Part shown: positions 1-5,632 of the stretch, piece by piece
How positions within the stretch are numbered: position 1 is the stretch's first letter
Layout of the letters: each line of letters starts with the position of its first letter
The notes under the pieces: generated by a model
Seen by the model: the letters and a program-made list of their open reading frames with translations, nothing else
The model's database searches: none
What the model was told of the DNA's origin: nothing
Position numbers and translations under genes: made by a program
Assembly: GCA_012959845.1 (NCBI GenBank)
Contig: DUCL01000063.1
Coordinates: 1 to 5,632, forward strand
Length of the DNA stretch: 5,632 nucleotides
Source: Candidatus Poseidoniales archaeon
Lineage (GTDB): Archaea > Thermoplasmatota > Poseidoniia > Poseidoniales > Poseidoniaceae
Reading direction: 5' to 3'

Positions 1-365
1 ACCGTCTTGGTCAAGTCATCCAAATCAGCACGATTCTTTACTCTCGCTAACACCATGGAATCCCAATCGCCTGTTACATCGTATACTGCGAAGACTCTTG
101 GGTCTGAAGAAATTACCTTTTGAACAGATATCATCTTGCCCTTTTCTATTCTTAATCCAGCCATAATGGTCATGCTCCATCCAACGCTTTCAGGGTCTAG
201 AACAACTGAATATCCCTTAATCACTCCATTGTTTTCAAGTCGCTTCAACCGATTTGTGATAGTACCTTGTGCAACTCCAACAGTTCTTGCTAATTCTCTT
301 TGTGAGGCGCGGGCATCTTGTAATAATGCAGCAATAATTGCTCGGTCGGTATCATCAAGTTCCAT
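1..365 (-). CDS. Lrp/AsnC family transcriptional regulator (C-terminus cut by window edge)
   Basis: A DNA-binding regulator of the Lrp/AsnC (feast/famine) family. 121 residues are visible from ATG 365; family members are usually about 150 residues, so roughly the last 30 lie beyond position 1. Residues 1-50 form the winged helix-turn-helix: the opening MELDDTDRAI is typical, helix 2 is around SQRELARTVG, and the recognition helix is around GVAQGTITNRLKRLE, followed by the NNGVIKGYS wing. The ligand-binding RAM domain starts near residue 65, and VYDVTGDWDSMVLARV (94-109) matches its conserved G-D-x-D segment. Such proteins form dimers and octamers and often respond to amino acids; the effector here cannot be read from the sequence. 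The gene lies 19 nt after the stop of the membrane-anchored protein gene on the same strand, so it is probably co-transcribed. An in-frame GTG at 374 is an alternative start. The family call is firm; the target genes are unknown. Confidence 0.93.
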   Translation of the reverse strand, partial: MELDDTDRAIIAALLQDARASQRELARTVGVAQGTITNRLKRLENNGVIKGYSVVLDPESVGWSMTIMAGLRIEKGKMISVQKVISSDPRVFAVYDVTGDWDSMVLARVKNRADLDDLTKT

Positions 366-376
366 TTGGCTCACAA

Positions 377-382
377 CCCCTC
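377..382 (-). promoter_or_regulatory. Shine-Dalgarno-like GAGGGG before the Lrp-type gene
   Basis: On the minus strand GAGGGG lies between the preceding stop codon (385-387) and the regulator start. It is 11 nt from ATG 365 but only 2 nt from the alternative GTG at 374, which favours the ATG. An SD motif here would suit translation of an internal gene of a polycistronic message. Confidence 0.45.
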
Positions 383-384
383 GC

Positions 385-1671
385 TCAGTTCTCATCGTTT
401 TCAACACTTCGTAATTGTATTTCTTGTTCTAGCATTGGTGGCGATAGTCGCAAATGTTGTGTCCAACCACCTAGTTCATCAATCATCATAGCCATAGAAA
501 AACTCAAGTCTTCTTCATGCTTTTGTTTGAATGAAATATTGAGTTCACGTTTGCTATTTGCATTAATCTTCAACTGATTAAATCCACTACGTCCTTTCCA
601 TGGCGGATTGATTTCAAGATTAGTAACCGATACATTTTGATTTCCTGTTTTTATTGAAATTATTATTTTAGGGCTAGTAGACTCTTTCCAAGCGACATTA
701 ATTTGTGGCATCCCCTTTTCTCTAATAGAGGAATTGGAATATACAATATATGCGAAAATAGTAGTTAACAGAATCAGTATCATTGGCATCAAGAAATCAG
801 ATGATTGTGGATTTGACCATTTATTGGGAAGTGGAGTGTTATACAATGCAAGTAGGCGCGTAGTATCATCTCCTTCAACGCTGCCAAAGAATGCCAGAGT
901 AATGTGCCAACCCAATGGCTTTTCATCTAAATCAACACCTGCAGCGATCAAATGCTCCTTTGGCATTATCCATGTTGTATTTGTGACATTATTTGCCTTT
1001 ACAGAAAAACCAACCTCTGGTTTCATGTCCCGTATCAAATTCTTTACTTGTCTTTCATGTACATCTTCAGCATTATCTTCACTGAGAAAAATATGCAACA
1101 TTGTATCATCACTCAAATTGACCAATGGTTCTAATTCAACTTGTATTTTTATTTCATATTCTCCTTTTTGATTAATCGTCAATATGATGTCGCCAGATAA
1201 CTCAAGAACGGTTTCTTCAATAGACAAGTTCTTTGCTTGCTCTATCGCTTCATCCACATTTTGGTATTGCTCAATATTAGAATTCAAAACATAAAGGGCT
1301 TGGTCTTGAGATTGTTGTGGCATTCCAAGTTGACCAGCTCTTGCCTTTGCATCATCATCGGGCCAATCAGAACCGGTTTCATCAGACCACTTCCACCAAC
1401 TAAGAGGGAGGACATCATCTCGATTCTGATATATCCTCCACAAATCTTGTTGGGTCTTATCATCTGCATTAGGTGTATCTTCAATGAATTGCTCCACCAA
1501 TACAACATCCTTTGCAATAGGTGGTGGAATTGCGCTAGAAGCCCAAATGCTTTCTATTGATTCTGTTTGAGCAGAAACAGATGATGCGAGTATAGGAGAT
1601 AGTAGTAACACTGAGAATATCATTGCGATTAGTAATGGATGAGAATTATTGTTGCAGTTTGTTATTGTCAT
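385..1671 (-). CDS. Secreted/membrane-anchored protein of unknown family with one C-terminal-half membrane helix
   Basis: A 428-residue protein that I do not recognise. Residues 13-34 are a hydrophobic signal peptide ending SSVSA, with likely cleavage before Q35. Residues 35-290 should lie outside the cell. The first part (about 35-150) is acidic and rich in Trp, Gln and Asp; the second (about 155-265) alternates like beta-strands. The outer part carries four N-glycosylation sequons (N148, N185, N228, N231). A single membrane helix at about 293-311 is followed by RxK residues, placing the last 115 residues inside the cell. That tail is also beta-rich, like an immunoglobulin-type sandwich. This type I topology could suit a sensor or a scaffold, but no catalytic or ligand motif is visible. 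ATG 1671 is preferred over an in-frame TTG at 1677 because a GAGG motif lies 7 nt before the ATG. The gene sits 9 nt after the methyltransferase stop and 19 nt before the Lrp-type gene, so it is probably in their operon. Confidence 0.85.
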   Translation of the reverse strand: MTITNCNNNSHPLLIAMIFSVLLLSPILASSVSAQTESIESIWASSAIPPPIAKDVVLVEQFIEDTPNADDKTQQDLWRIYQNRDDVLPLSWWKWSDETGSDWPDDDAKARAGQLGMPQQSQDQALYVLNSNIEQYQNVDEAIEQAKNLSIEETVLELSGDIILTINQKGEYEIKIQVELEPLVNLSDDTMLHIFLSEDNAEDVHERQVKNLIRDMKPEVGFSVKANNVTNTTWIMPKEHLIAAGVDLDEKPLGWHITLAFFGSVEGDDTTRLLALYNTPLPNKWSNPQSSDFLMPMILILLTTIFAYIVYSNSSIREKGMPQINVAWKESTSPKIIISIKTGNQNVSVTNLEINPPWKGRSGFNQLKINANSKRELNISFKQKHEEDLSFSMAMMIDELGGWTQHLRLSPPMLEQEIQLRSVENDEN

Positions 1672-1678
1672 AACCAAG

Positions 1679-1682
1679 CCTC
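1679..1682 (-). promoter_or_regulatory. Shine-Dalgarno GAGG overlapping the methyltransferase stop codon
   Basis: On the minus strand the stop TGA (1683-1681) runs into GG, giving GAGG 7 nt before ATG 1671. The overlap of a stop codon with an SD motif suggests coupled translation of the two genes and supports ATG over the upstream TTG as the start. Confidence 0.55.
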
Positions 1683-3495
1683 ATTCTTCTTCTTCACTTT
1701 CAAAAATGAAAGGCAATCCTAATTTGGCCCGCAAAATATCTTTTCCAACGTCGTCGATCATCATGGTAATTCTTGCACCAGACCATGCAGAAGCGACATG
1801 ATCAACTCCATCGATTTGACATCCAAATAGTAGAGGTCCCGGTTCTGGTGCTTCAATTTTCAATTGTTCAGTGAATTCTTCAATCAATGGCGCCCAACCT
1901 TGCAATAATCGCCCGAGAGTCTGTTGTGATATATTGAGTAATACATCTCCCATATGTTGTTGTAGTGCAGGTATTGATTCTTGCCTAGTACGCCATGTAC
2001 CTTTCTTCTCGGTGAAAACAGGAAGGCCAACATGAATAATCTTCATCGGATGGAATGTTCCCTGTGGCCAAATATTTCCTTTCTTATTGGGACACTGTTG
2101 CATGAATATTCTTTCCAGTGCCATTTTTGGAGCAATATTTGTTCTCTTTCCTCTATGCCACCACGACCATCCTGGGTCATTCAATTTGTATCTTGAAACC
2201 GCTTCATCAATTATTTCTTCAGCGGCAGGGAAAATTGAATGTCGGTCTGGTTTTGGATGGTCTAACAATTTTGGTTGCCATGTAGATTCAGATGGCAAAG
2301 CACGCTTGTGGATGAATGTACGAGCGATACCTTGTGGAGTAGCATCTTTTTTGTGCATCAGCATTGCAACAAAGAAGCCACCTGTATCATTATCTTGATG
2401 TCGCAATCTGCGACAAAGTGGTAGTAGAGATTTAATTTCGAGTTCTTTCTCCACCTCAATAGTTTCATCCAACTCAACATCATCGGATAATTCCATTCGC
2501 TTTTGTGGGGAAAGGTGTGCTGGTTTTAGAAGAGGTAATTCAGGTAAAGAGCCATCAAAAGCAACAACCTTTCCTTCTTCATCCAAAATGTCCCAATCGC
2601 TAATCCCCTTCTGCAAAGTTAATCCTGGAACTAAACTTTCATCGATTGGAACTAATTGTAGATATGGTAGTTGTCGTAATAATTCAGCAACTACGGCTTC
2701 GTTTTCAACAGGGTCCATACTACAAGTTGAAAGCATTAATTTCCCCCCTGGTACCAACAAACTTGCACCTCTTGCAACAATGTCCACTTGCAATTTGAAC
2801 AGTGCCCGACCATTTTTGGGAGTCCATTTCCACCATAAGTTTCGGTTTTTACGCGTAGTTGCATTACCAGTACAGGGAATGTCAGCTACAACCGCATCAA
2901 ACCCCGGAGGAGGAATTCTTCCAAGATGACGCCCATCGTGTTGTGAAATTAGCATATTATTCAATGCTAGGCGGCCACGATTACTAACCAACATATTGAG
3001 GCGCCCAGAAACTGGCTCATTTGCCACAACTATGCCACTCGGTGCAATTGCTTCAGCGATTTGTGTGGCCTTTGAACCGGGTGCTGCACACATATCCAAT
3101 ACCAATTGTTGGGGTTGTGGCTGCAGTAATGCCACGGGTAGCATACTAGCCGCTTCCTGCTTTGTTATTCGGCCAGAATCATGTAAAATCGTCATCATAT
3201 GTTTTGCCTTTTTATCACTTGCTTTACCCCTTTCAAATGGCATTTGGTAAGCATTATCTGAACCTAGCCATGAAAGGGGAGTCGCACCGAGATTAGCAAT
3301 TTGTTGTATTGTCCAATCCCTATCATTTCTATTTGATGTAATGCGTAATGTCTCTGGAAGAGCGGTCGTTGCAACCTCTAACCATTCATTCATTTCATAT
3401 CCAAGACTTTCTGCAAGACCTGCTAATGGAGATACTTTCGCGGCATCGAGAAGTTCCCCATCATGCCAGCGGTCAGTCCCCATCAACACCGCCAT
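1681..3495 (-). CDS. NSUN2/Trm4-type RNA cytosine-5 methyltransferase
   Basis: Transfers a methyl group from S-adenosylmethionine to carbon 5 of cytosine in RNA; close relatives (eukaryotic Trm4/NSUN2) modify tRNA. 604 residues from ATG 3495. Visible in order: an N-terminal segment with LPETLRITSN (47-56) and PLSWLGSDNAYQ (73-84); RITKQEAASMLP before motif I VLDMCAAPGSK (132-142, SAM binding); acidic E160 in VVANEP; D187 in QHDGR; motif IV DIPCTGN (205-211) with C208, the cysteine that releases the product; TRKN; and motif VI STCSMDPVENEA with nucleophile C258. DTGGFFVAML (370-379) closes the catalytic domain. The remaining 225 residues resemble the NSUN2 C-terminal region, including KIIHVGLPVF (485-494), a PUA-like segment, and end in an acidic ESEEEE tail. 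Both catalytic cysteines are present, so it should be active. Compact archaeal Trm4 is about 310 residues, so this is a long, eukaryote-like form. A GTG at 3498 and an ATG at 3483 are alternative starts. It is first in a probable three-gene operon. Confidence 0.95.
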   Translation of the reverse strand: MAVLMGTDRWHDGELLDAAKVSPLAGLAESLGYEMNEWLEVATTALPETLRITSNRNDRDWTIQQIANLGATPLSWLGSDNAYQMPFERGKASDKKAKHMMTILHDSGRITKQEAASMLPVALLQPQPQQLVLDMCAAPGSKATQIAEAIAPSGIVVANEPVSGRLNMLVSNRGRLALNNMLISQHDGRHLGRIPPPGFDAVVADIPCTGNATTRKNRNLWWKWTPKNGRALFKLQVDIVARGASLLVPGGKLMLSTCSMDPVENEAVVAELLRQLPYLQLVPIDESLVPGLTLQKGISDWDILDEEGKVVAFDGSLPELPLLKPAHLSPQKRMELSDDVELDETIEVEKELEIKSLLPLCRRLRHQDNDTGGFFVAMLMHKKDATPQGIARTFIHKRALPSESTWQPKLLDHPKPDRHSIFPAAEEIIDEAVSRYKLNDPGWSWWHRGKRTNIAPKMALERIFMQQCPNKKGNIWPQGTFHPMKIIHVGLPVFTEKKGTWRTRQESIPALQQHMGDVLLNISQQTLGRLLQGWAPLIEEFTEQLKIEAPEPGPLLFGCQIDGVDHVASAWSGARITMMIDDVGKDILRAKLGLPFIFESEEEE

Positions 3496-3555
3496 CACTT
3501 ATCCGCCCTCATAGTTTCCGCCATGCTCAAGGGCTGAACACTTGTGCCACATACA
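3496..3555. promoter_or_regulatory. 60-nt divergent promoter region
   Basis: The only non-coding DNA between the methyltransferase (minus) and the polytopic membrane protein (plus), so it must hold both promoters unless these extend into the coding ends. The best AT-rich core is CATAGTTT at 3510-3517 (AAACTATG on the minus strand). It lies about 30 nt before the minus-strand ATG 3483 and 40 nt before the plus-strand ATG 3556. On the minus strand GAGGG at 3506-3510, 10 nt before ATG 3495, could be a ribosome-binding site instead. On the plus strand AAGGG at 3529-3533 lies 10 nt before an in-frame GTG at 3544. The elements are weak, so the region is inferred from gene orientation more than from motifs. 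Confidence 0.45.
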
Positions 3556-4926
3556 ATGTTGGGAGATGATGTGCCTTGGTTAGTGCCGCTATTGGCCATT
3601 TCTCTCATCGCTTGGCCAATGGCTTCAACAATTGAAAAAATGAGTGTTGAAAAAGGTAAATGGATAAAATCTGTACATAATGTCTTGCCAGTATTATTGC
3701 TTATATTGATGATATTAGACCGCCTTATTGCTGTGCTTAGCAACGACCTTTCACATTCAGATATCGCAAAATATAGCGCAGGTTCAAATCCGATTAATGG
3801 TGCTGCATGGATGACATTTTTGAGAGGTGATGGCCTCTCAGAATTGGTCTTGATGGTATTGTTATTATTTTCATTATTTGTTAATAGATTACCGAGCATT
3901 TCTCAAAGTCCTCAATTCATTAAGACCTTGGTTAGACAAAGGGTGATGAGTTTTGTTTCGTTGGTTGCATTATTTTCATTTACAATTTTTTTCCCAGATA
4001 GTGCATATCTAAATGTGGATTCAATTACCACACAATCAACATGGCCAACTGACAGTATTGATCCATTTTGGTATGCATTATTGGTGATTGCAATTCTCAT
4101 TGTCGCGGCAGAATTATTTGCTGCGAGCACAATAACAACAATTGATTCAGGTCTTGATAAATTAGCAACAAAGGCAAAATACAAACTTGTTGTGATATTC
4201 CCAGTTGCAATATTTCTCTTTATGAAAATTGATGCCGTAAAAAACATGGATTCGGCCTTTTGGTTGGATTTAGAGCATTATTATCATGTTATTTTCATTT
4301 CAGTATTTTTGCACATGGCGATTAGTTTTGCAACAATATTAGAACCTGCCAAGCGTTTGGATTCTAAATTAGGCGCCGGAGATGGAAGAACAAAAGCACT
4401 GATATTGACTTCATTATGCTCATTCATATTTTTGATAATAATGTCCATTATTTTCGCACAGTCATTGGATATTATTGCGGGTAATGGAGAAGCATTAATG
4501 ACAATTTGGTTGGTATTTTCAGTGATTGTTATTTGTGTTGCATCTATGTTTCTGCCAACTATGGGATTCGATGCAACACCAAGACCAGAACTTTGGTGGG
4601 TGCGATTAACGCTGAGTCTGTCACCATTATTTGTTGCAGCGTTTACCCCTTATGCAATTATTCTATTACCGGCCATCTGGATTTCTTTGGCGTTGACTTT
4701 AGTAATTCCATGGCTGGTTGAAGAAGACGTAAGAAATTCTAATTCAAAGCCATTGTATATTTCTCTTGCATCAGTAATATTTTTCTCTCTAATTGTTGTT
4801 CCAAGATTATTGCATCAACCAGGTATTCAATTATTTGTAATATGGATATTGATGCCAATCATACCACTTCTATTGAGTTATGTTTTGTTATTTCAAATGC
4901 GAAAACAAAATCCAATTAGCGGATAA
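3556..4926 (+). CDS. Polytopic membrane protein of unknown function (12-13 membrane helices)
   Basis: A 456-residue integral membrane protein that I cannot assign to a family. Hydrophobic segments by eye: about 7-24, 42-62, 94-110, 129-146, 171-190, 209-225, 244-262, 280-300, 313-333, 348-366, 368-387, 399-416 and 423-446. The loops are short. Two stand out: residues 263-279, which are charged (EPAKRLDSKLGAGDGRTK), and a GFDATPRPELWW segment near 337-348. There is no ATP-binding, rhomboid, peptidase or glycosyltransferase motif, and the membrane segments hold few charges apart from an ILDR near 55 and an E-H-Y-Y-H cluster at about 240-244. A transporter or a structural membrane protein are both possible. 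ATG 3556 is preferred; an in-frame GTG at 3544 would add four residues. It is transcribed away from the methyltransferase operon and is followed by a 96-nt gap, so it appears to be a single-gene unit. The long minus-strand reading frame across its 5' half is a shadow. Confidence 0.85.
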   Translation: MLGDDVPWLVPLLAISLIAWPMASTIEKMSVEKGKWIKSVHNVLPVLLLILMILDRLIAVLSNDLSHSDIAKYSAGSNPINGAAWMTFLRGDGLSELVLMVLLLFSLFVNRLPSISQSPQFIKTLVRQRVMSFVSLVALFSFTIFFPDSAYLNVDSITTQSTWPTDSIDPFWYALLVIAILIVAAELFAASTITTIDSGLDKLATKAKYKLVVIFPVAIFLFMKIDAVKNMDSAFWLDLEHYYHVIFISVFLHMAISFATILEPAKRLDSKLGAGDGRTKALILTSLCSFIFLIIMSIIFAQSLDIIAGNGEALMTIWLVFSVIVICVASMFLPTMGFDATPRPELWWVRLTLSLSPLFVAAFTPYAIILLPAIWISLALTLVIPWLVEEDVRNSNSKPLYISLASVIFFSLIVVPRLLHQPGIQLFVIWILMPIIPLLLSYVLLFQMRKQNPISG

Positions 4927-4969
4927 TCTTGCACTTGAAATAGACATCAAGGGTCTAATAATCACCATT

Positions 4970-4990
4970 CGCGACTTGTTTGTCGTCGCG
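4970..4990. repeat. Perfect inverted repeat CGCGAC-N9-GTCGCG
   Basis: Two 6-nt GC-rich arms (4970-4975 and 4985-4990) are exact reverse complements around a 9-nt AT-rich spacer, within an otherwise AT-rich gap. The right arm ends 3 nt before a TATA-like element, where the archaeal B-recognition element would sit. It could be an operator for a dimeric regulator of the downstream gene, or a hairpin ending the upstream transcript. No T-tract follows it, which argues against a terminator. Confidence 0.5.
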
Positions 4991-4993
4991 CTT

Positions 4994-5001
4994 CTTATTA
5001 G
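4994..5001 (+). promoter_or_regulatory. TATA-like element (CTTATTAG) before the small basic protein gene
   Basis: An AT-rich octamer centred about 25 nt before ATG 5023. This is the distance expected from a TATA box to the transcription start of a leaderless archaeal mRNA. No Shine-Dalgarno motif precedes ATG 5023, which fits leaderless initiation. The match to consensus is partial. Confidence 0.35.
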
Positions 5002-5022
5002 TGTAACAGATTGGCTTTGTGA

Positions 5023-5415
5023 ATGGAGTTCACCAACTCCAAGGGATGGGACCCTAAGATGACAAGAGCATTTAGAGAAGGCGTAGATAGAAGTCGGAGA
5101 GTACAACAGCCAGCAAGAAGAAGAACTTGGAAGCCATTTAGAGACTTACAAGGTCTCTCGACAAGGACCTCATCAATCGGTAAAGCGATGGGGCCCCTTT
5201 CAGGTATTCCTGCGATGGTTACCATAGAAAATGAGCAGTGGGTATTCCAAAGAATCGAAGAAGGCGTTCTTTACAACTTGACTCACCGATTGATAATTCA
5301 TGAAGAAGGTGAACCGAAAACTATCGGTGCAACATCGGGTATGAAAACTGCAATTCAAGTCGCTCAAGCGATGGCTTCTAAGGAAGGAAAAATTGTATTG
5401 ATCACACCTTTGTGA
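5023..5415 (+). CDS. Small basic protein of unknown function
   Basis: A 130-residue protein that I do not recognise. The first 45 residues are strongly basic (RAFREG, RSRR, ARRRTWKPFR) and probably unstructured, as in RNA- or DNA-binding or ribosome-associated tails. Residues 60-130 look folded, with strands around PAMVTIENEQWVF and LIIHEEGEPKT and a helix around GMKTAIQVAQAMASKEGK, ending in the hydrophobic KIVLITPL. There is no signal peptide or membrane segment, so it should be cytoplasmic. Reality is supported by a TATA-like element at the right distance from ATG 5023, by an amino-acid composition typical of a folded protein, and by its ending neatly 28 nt before the convergent Sec61-beta gene. 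ATG 5059 (MTRAFREG) is a possible alternative start. A nucleic-acid-binding role is suggested only by charge. Confidence 0.75.
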   Translation: MEFTNSKGWDPKMTRAFREGVDRSRRVQQPARRRTWKPFRDLQGLSTRTSSIGKAMGPLSGIPAMVTIENEQWVFQRIEEGVLYNLTHRLIIHEEGEPKTIGATSGMKTAIQVAQAMASKEGKIVLITPL

Positions 5416-5438
5416 TTATCAATTGCAAAAGCAATGAT
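5401..5438. terminator. Pair of small hairpins between convergent genes
   Basis: The first is a perfect ATCACA-cctt-TGTGAT stem (5401-5416) overlapping the stop codon of the plus-strand gene. The second is ATTGC-aaaa-GCAAT (5422-5435), extendable by ATC/GAT pairs with one bulged A to span 5418-5438, followed by TTT on the plus strand. On the minus strand the first stem is followed, after about 8 nt, by a TTTTT run (5392-5388). A two-way terminator for the converging genes is plausible. Archaeal termination depends mainly on T-tracts, and those here are short. Confidence 0.35.
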
Positions 5439-5443
5439 TTCAA

Positions 5444-5632
5444 TCAAGCAAAAATATTCCAAATTGCTTGTGCTACGCCTTGATTTACAAGGTAGAAGAA
5501 TACAGAGATTGAGATACAAGCAAAGTATACTTGGCCCTTGGTAATTTTCCAAGCATGTTCTGATTCCTCATCGAAATAACGGATCAATCCAGCGGCCTGC
5601 TGAATACCACTGCCATCGGACTTCTTCTTCTT
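5444..5632 (-). CDS. Preprotein translocase subunit Sec61-beta / archaeal SecG (N-terminus cut by window edge)
   Basis: The small beta subunit of the SecYE-beta protein-conducting channel, which moves or inserts proteins across the cytoplasmic membrane. 62 residues are visible, reading KKKKSDGSGIQQAAGLIRY and onward; only the start codon and perhaps one to a few residues are missing beyond 5632. The hallmarks are a lysine-rich N-terminus, a Gly/Ser/Ala stretch followed by AGLIRYFDEES (the archaeal family shows AGLMRFFDEE), a short K-x-T-K-G linker, and one membrane helix (about VYFACISISVFFYLV). The order is basic cytosolic end, linker, tail anchor, and the full length would match the usual 50-65 residues. 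The gene converges with the small basic protein gene, with a 28-nt gap. It is too far from other visible genes on its strand to place in an operon. Confidence 0.92.
   Translation of the reverse strand, partial: KKKKSDGSGIQQAAGLIRYFDEESEHAWKITKGQVYFACISISVFFYLVNQGVAQAIWNIFA

Noticed and set aside
136..577. Two plus-strand reading frames opposite the Lrp-type gene and the end of the membrane-anchored protein gene
   Set aside because: The minus strand encodes a clear winged helix and RAM domain across 1-365. The plus-strand translations are Ser- and Cys-rich with no family features.
734..1560. Several plus-strand and one minus-strand reading frames inside the membrane-anchored protein gene
   Set aside because: All are shorter frames within a single longer frame that has a signal peptide, a membrane helix and good ribosome-binding context.
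1981..3250. Plus-strand reading frames of 71-113 residues opposite the methyltransferase
   Set aside because: They are antisense to conserved catalytic motifs and have Cys- and Ser-rich shadow composition.
3495..3899. A 134-residue minus-strand reading frame overlapping the 5' half of the polytopic membrane protein gene
   Set aside because: Its Asn-rich opening is the antisense of hydrophobic codons, it has no domain features, and it would fill the divergent promoter region. The plus-strand frame has regular membrane helices.
4880..5106. Short reading frames on both strands across the 4927-5022 gap
   Set aside because: They overlap flanking genes, lack start signals, and would cover the inverted repeat and TATA-like element. 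I treat the gap as regulatory.
5364..5552. A 62-residue minus-strand reading frame overlapping the Sec61-beta region
   Set aside because: It is a different frame from the Sec61-beta protein, which is recognisable by its AGLIRYFDEES segment and tail anchor.
1..5632. Mobile elements, CRISPR arrays, tRNA or rRNA genes
   Set aside because: No transposase, terminal repeats, regularly spaced repeats or structured RNA sequence was seen on either strand, and coding genes fill almost all of the window.

Overview
The window looks like a piece of an AT-rich archaeal chromosome with closely packed, intron-free genes. Two features point to Archaea: a Sec61-beta (archaeal SecG) protein at the right edge and an Lrp/AsnC regulator at the left. 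The style (moderate AT-richness, eukaryote-like information genes, a signal-peptide membrane protein of unknown family) would suit an uncultured marine euryarchaeon such as Poseidoniales (Marine Group II). That placement is an inference and no rRNA gene is present to test it.

Layout from left to right. Positions 1-3495 hold three minus-strand genes, read from right to left. First comes a full-length NSUN2/Trm4-type RNA cytosine-5 methyltransferase (1681-3495). After a 9-nt gap comes a secreted and membrane-anchored protein of unknown family (385-1671). After a 19-nt gap comes an Lrp/AsnC transcriptional regulator whose C-terminus runs off the window (1-365). The short gaps, with GAGG-type ribosome-binding sites next to or overlapping the stop codons, suggest one transcription unit. 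A 60-nt divergent intergenic region (3496-3555) separates it from a plus-strand polytopic membrane protein of unknown function (3556-4926). A 96-nt gap with a perfect inverted repeat and a TATA-like element (4927-5022) precedes a small basic protein of unknown function (5023-5415). That gene converges on the minus-strand Sec61-beta gene (5444-5632, N-terminus cut by the window edge), with two small hairpins at the convergence point.

The recognised functions are RNA modification, protein export and transcriptional control. Nothing in the sequence ties them into one pathway. No mobile element, CRISPR array, tRNA or rRNA gene was seen. The most notable point is that the methyltransferase resembles eukaryotic NSUN2/Trm4 along its whole length, including the C-terminal part that the compact archaeal Trm4 lacks. 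No clearly new multi-gene system is evident; the novelty is in three proteins I cannot assign to a family.
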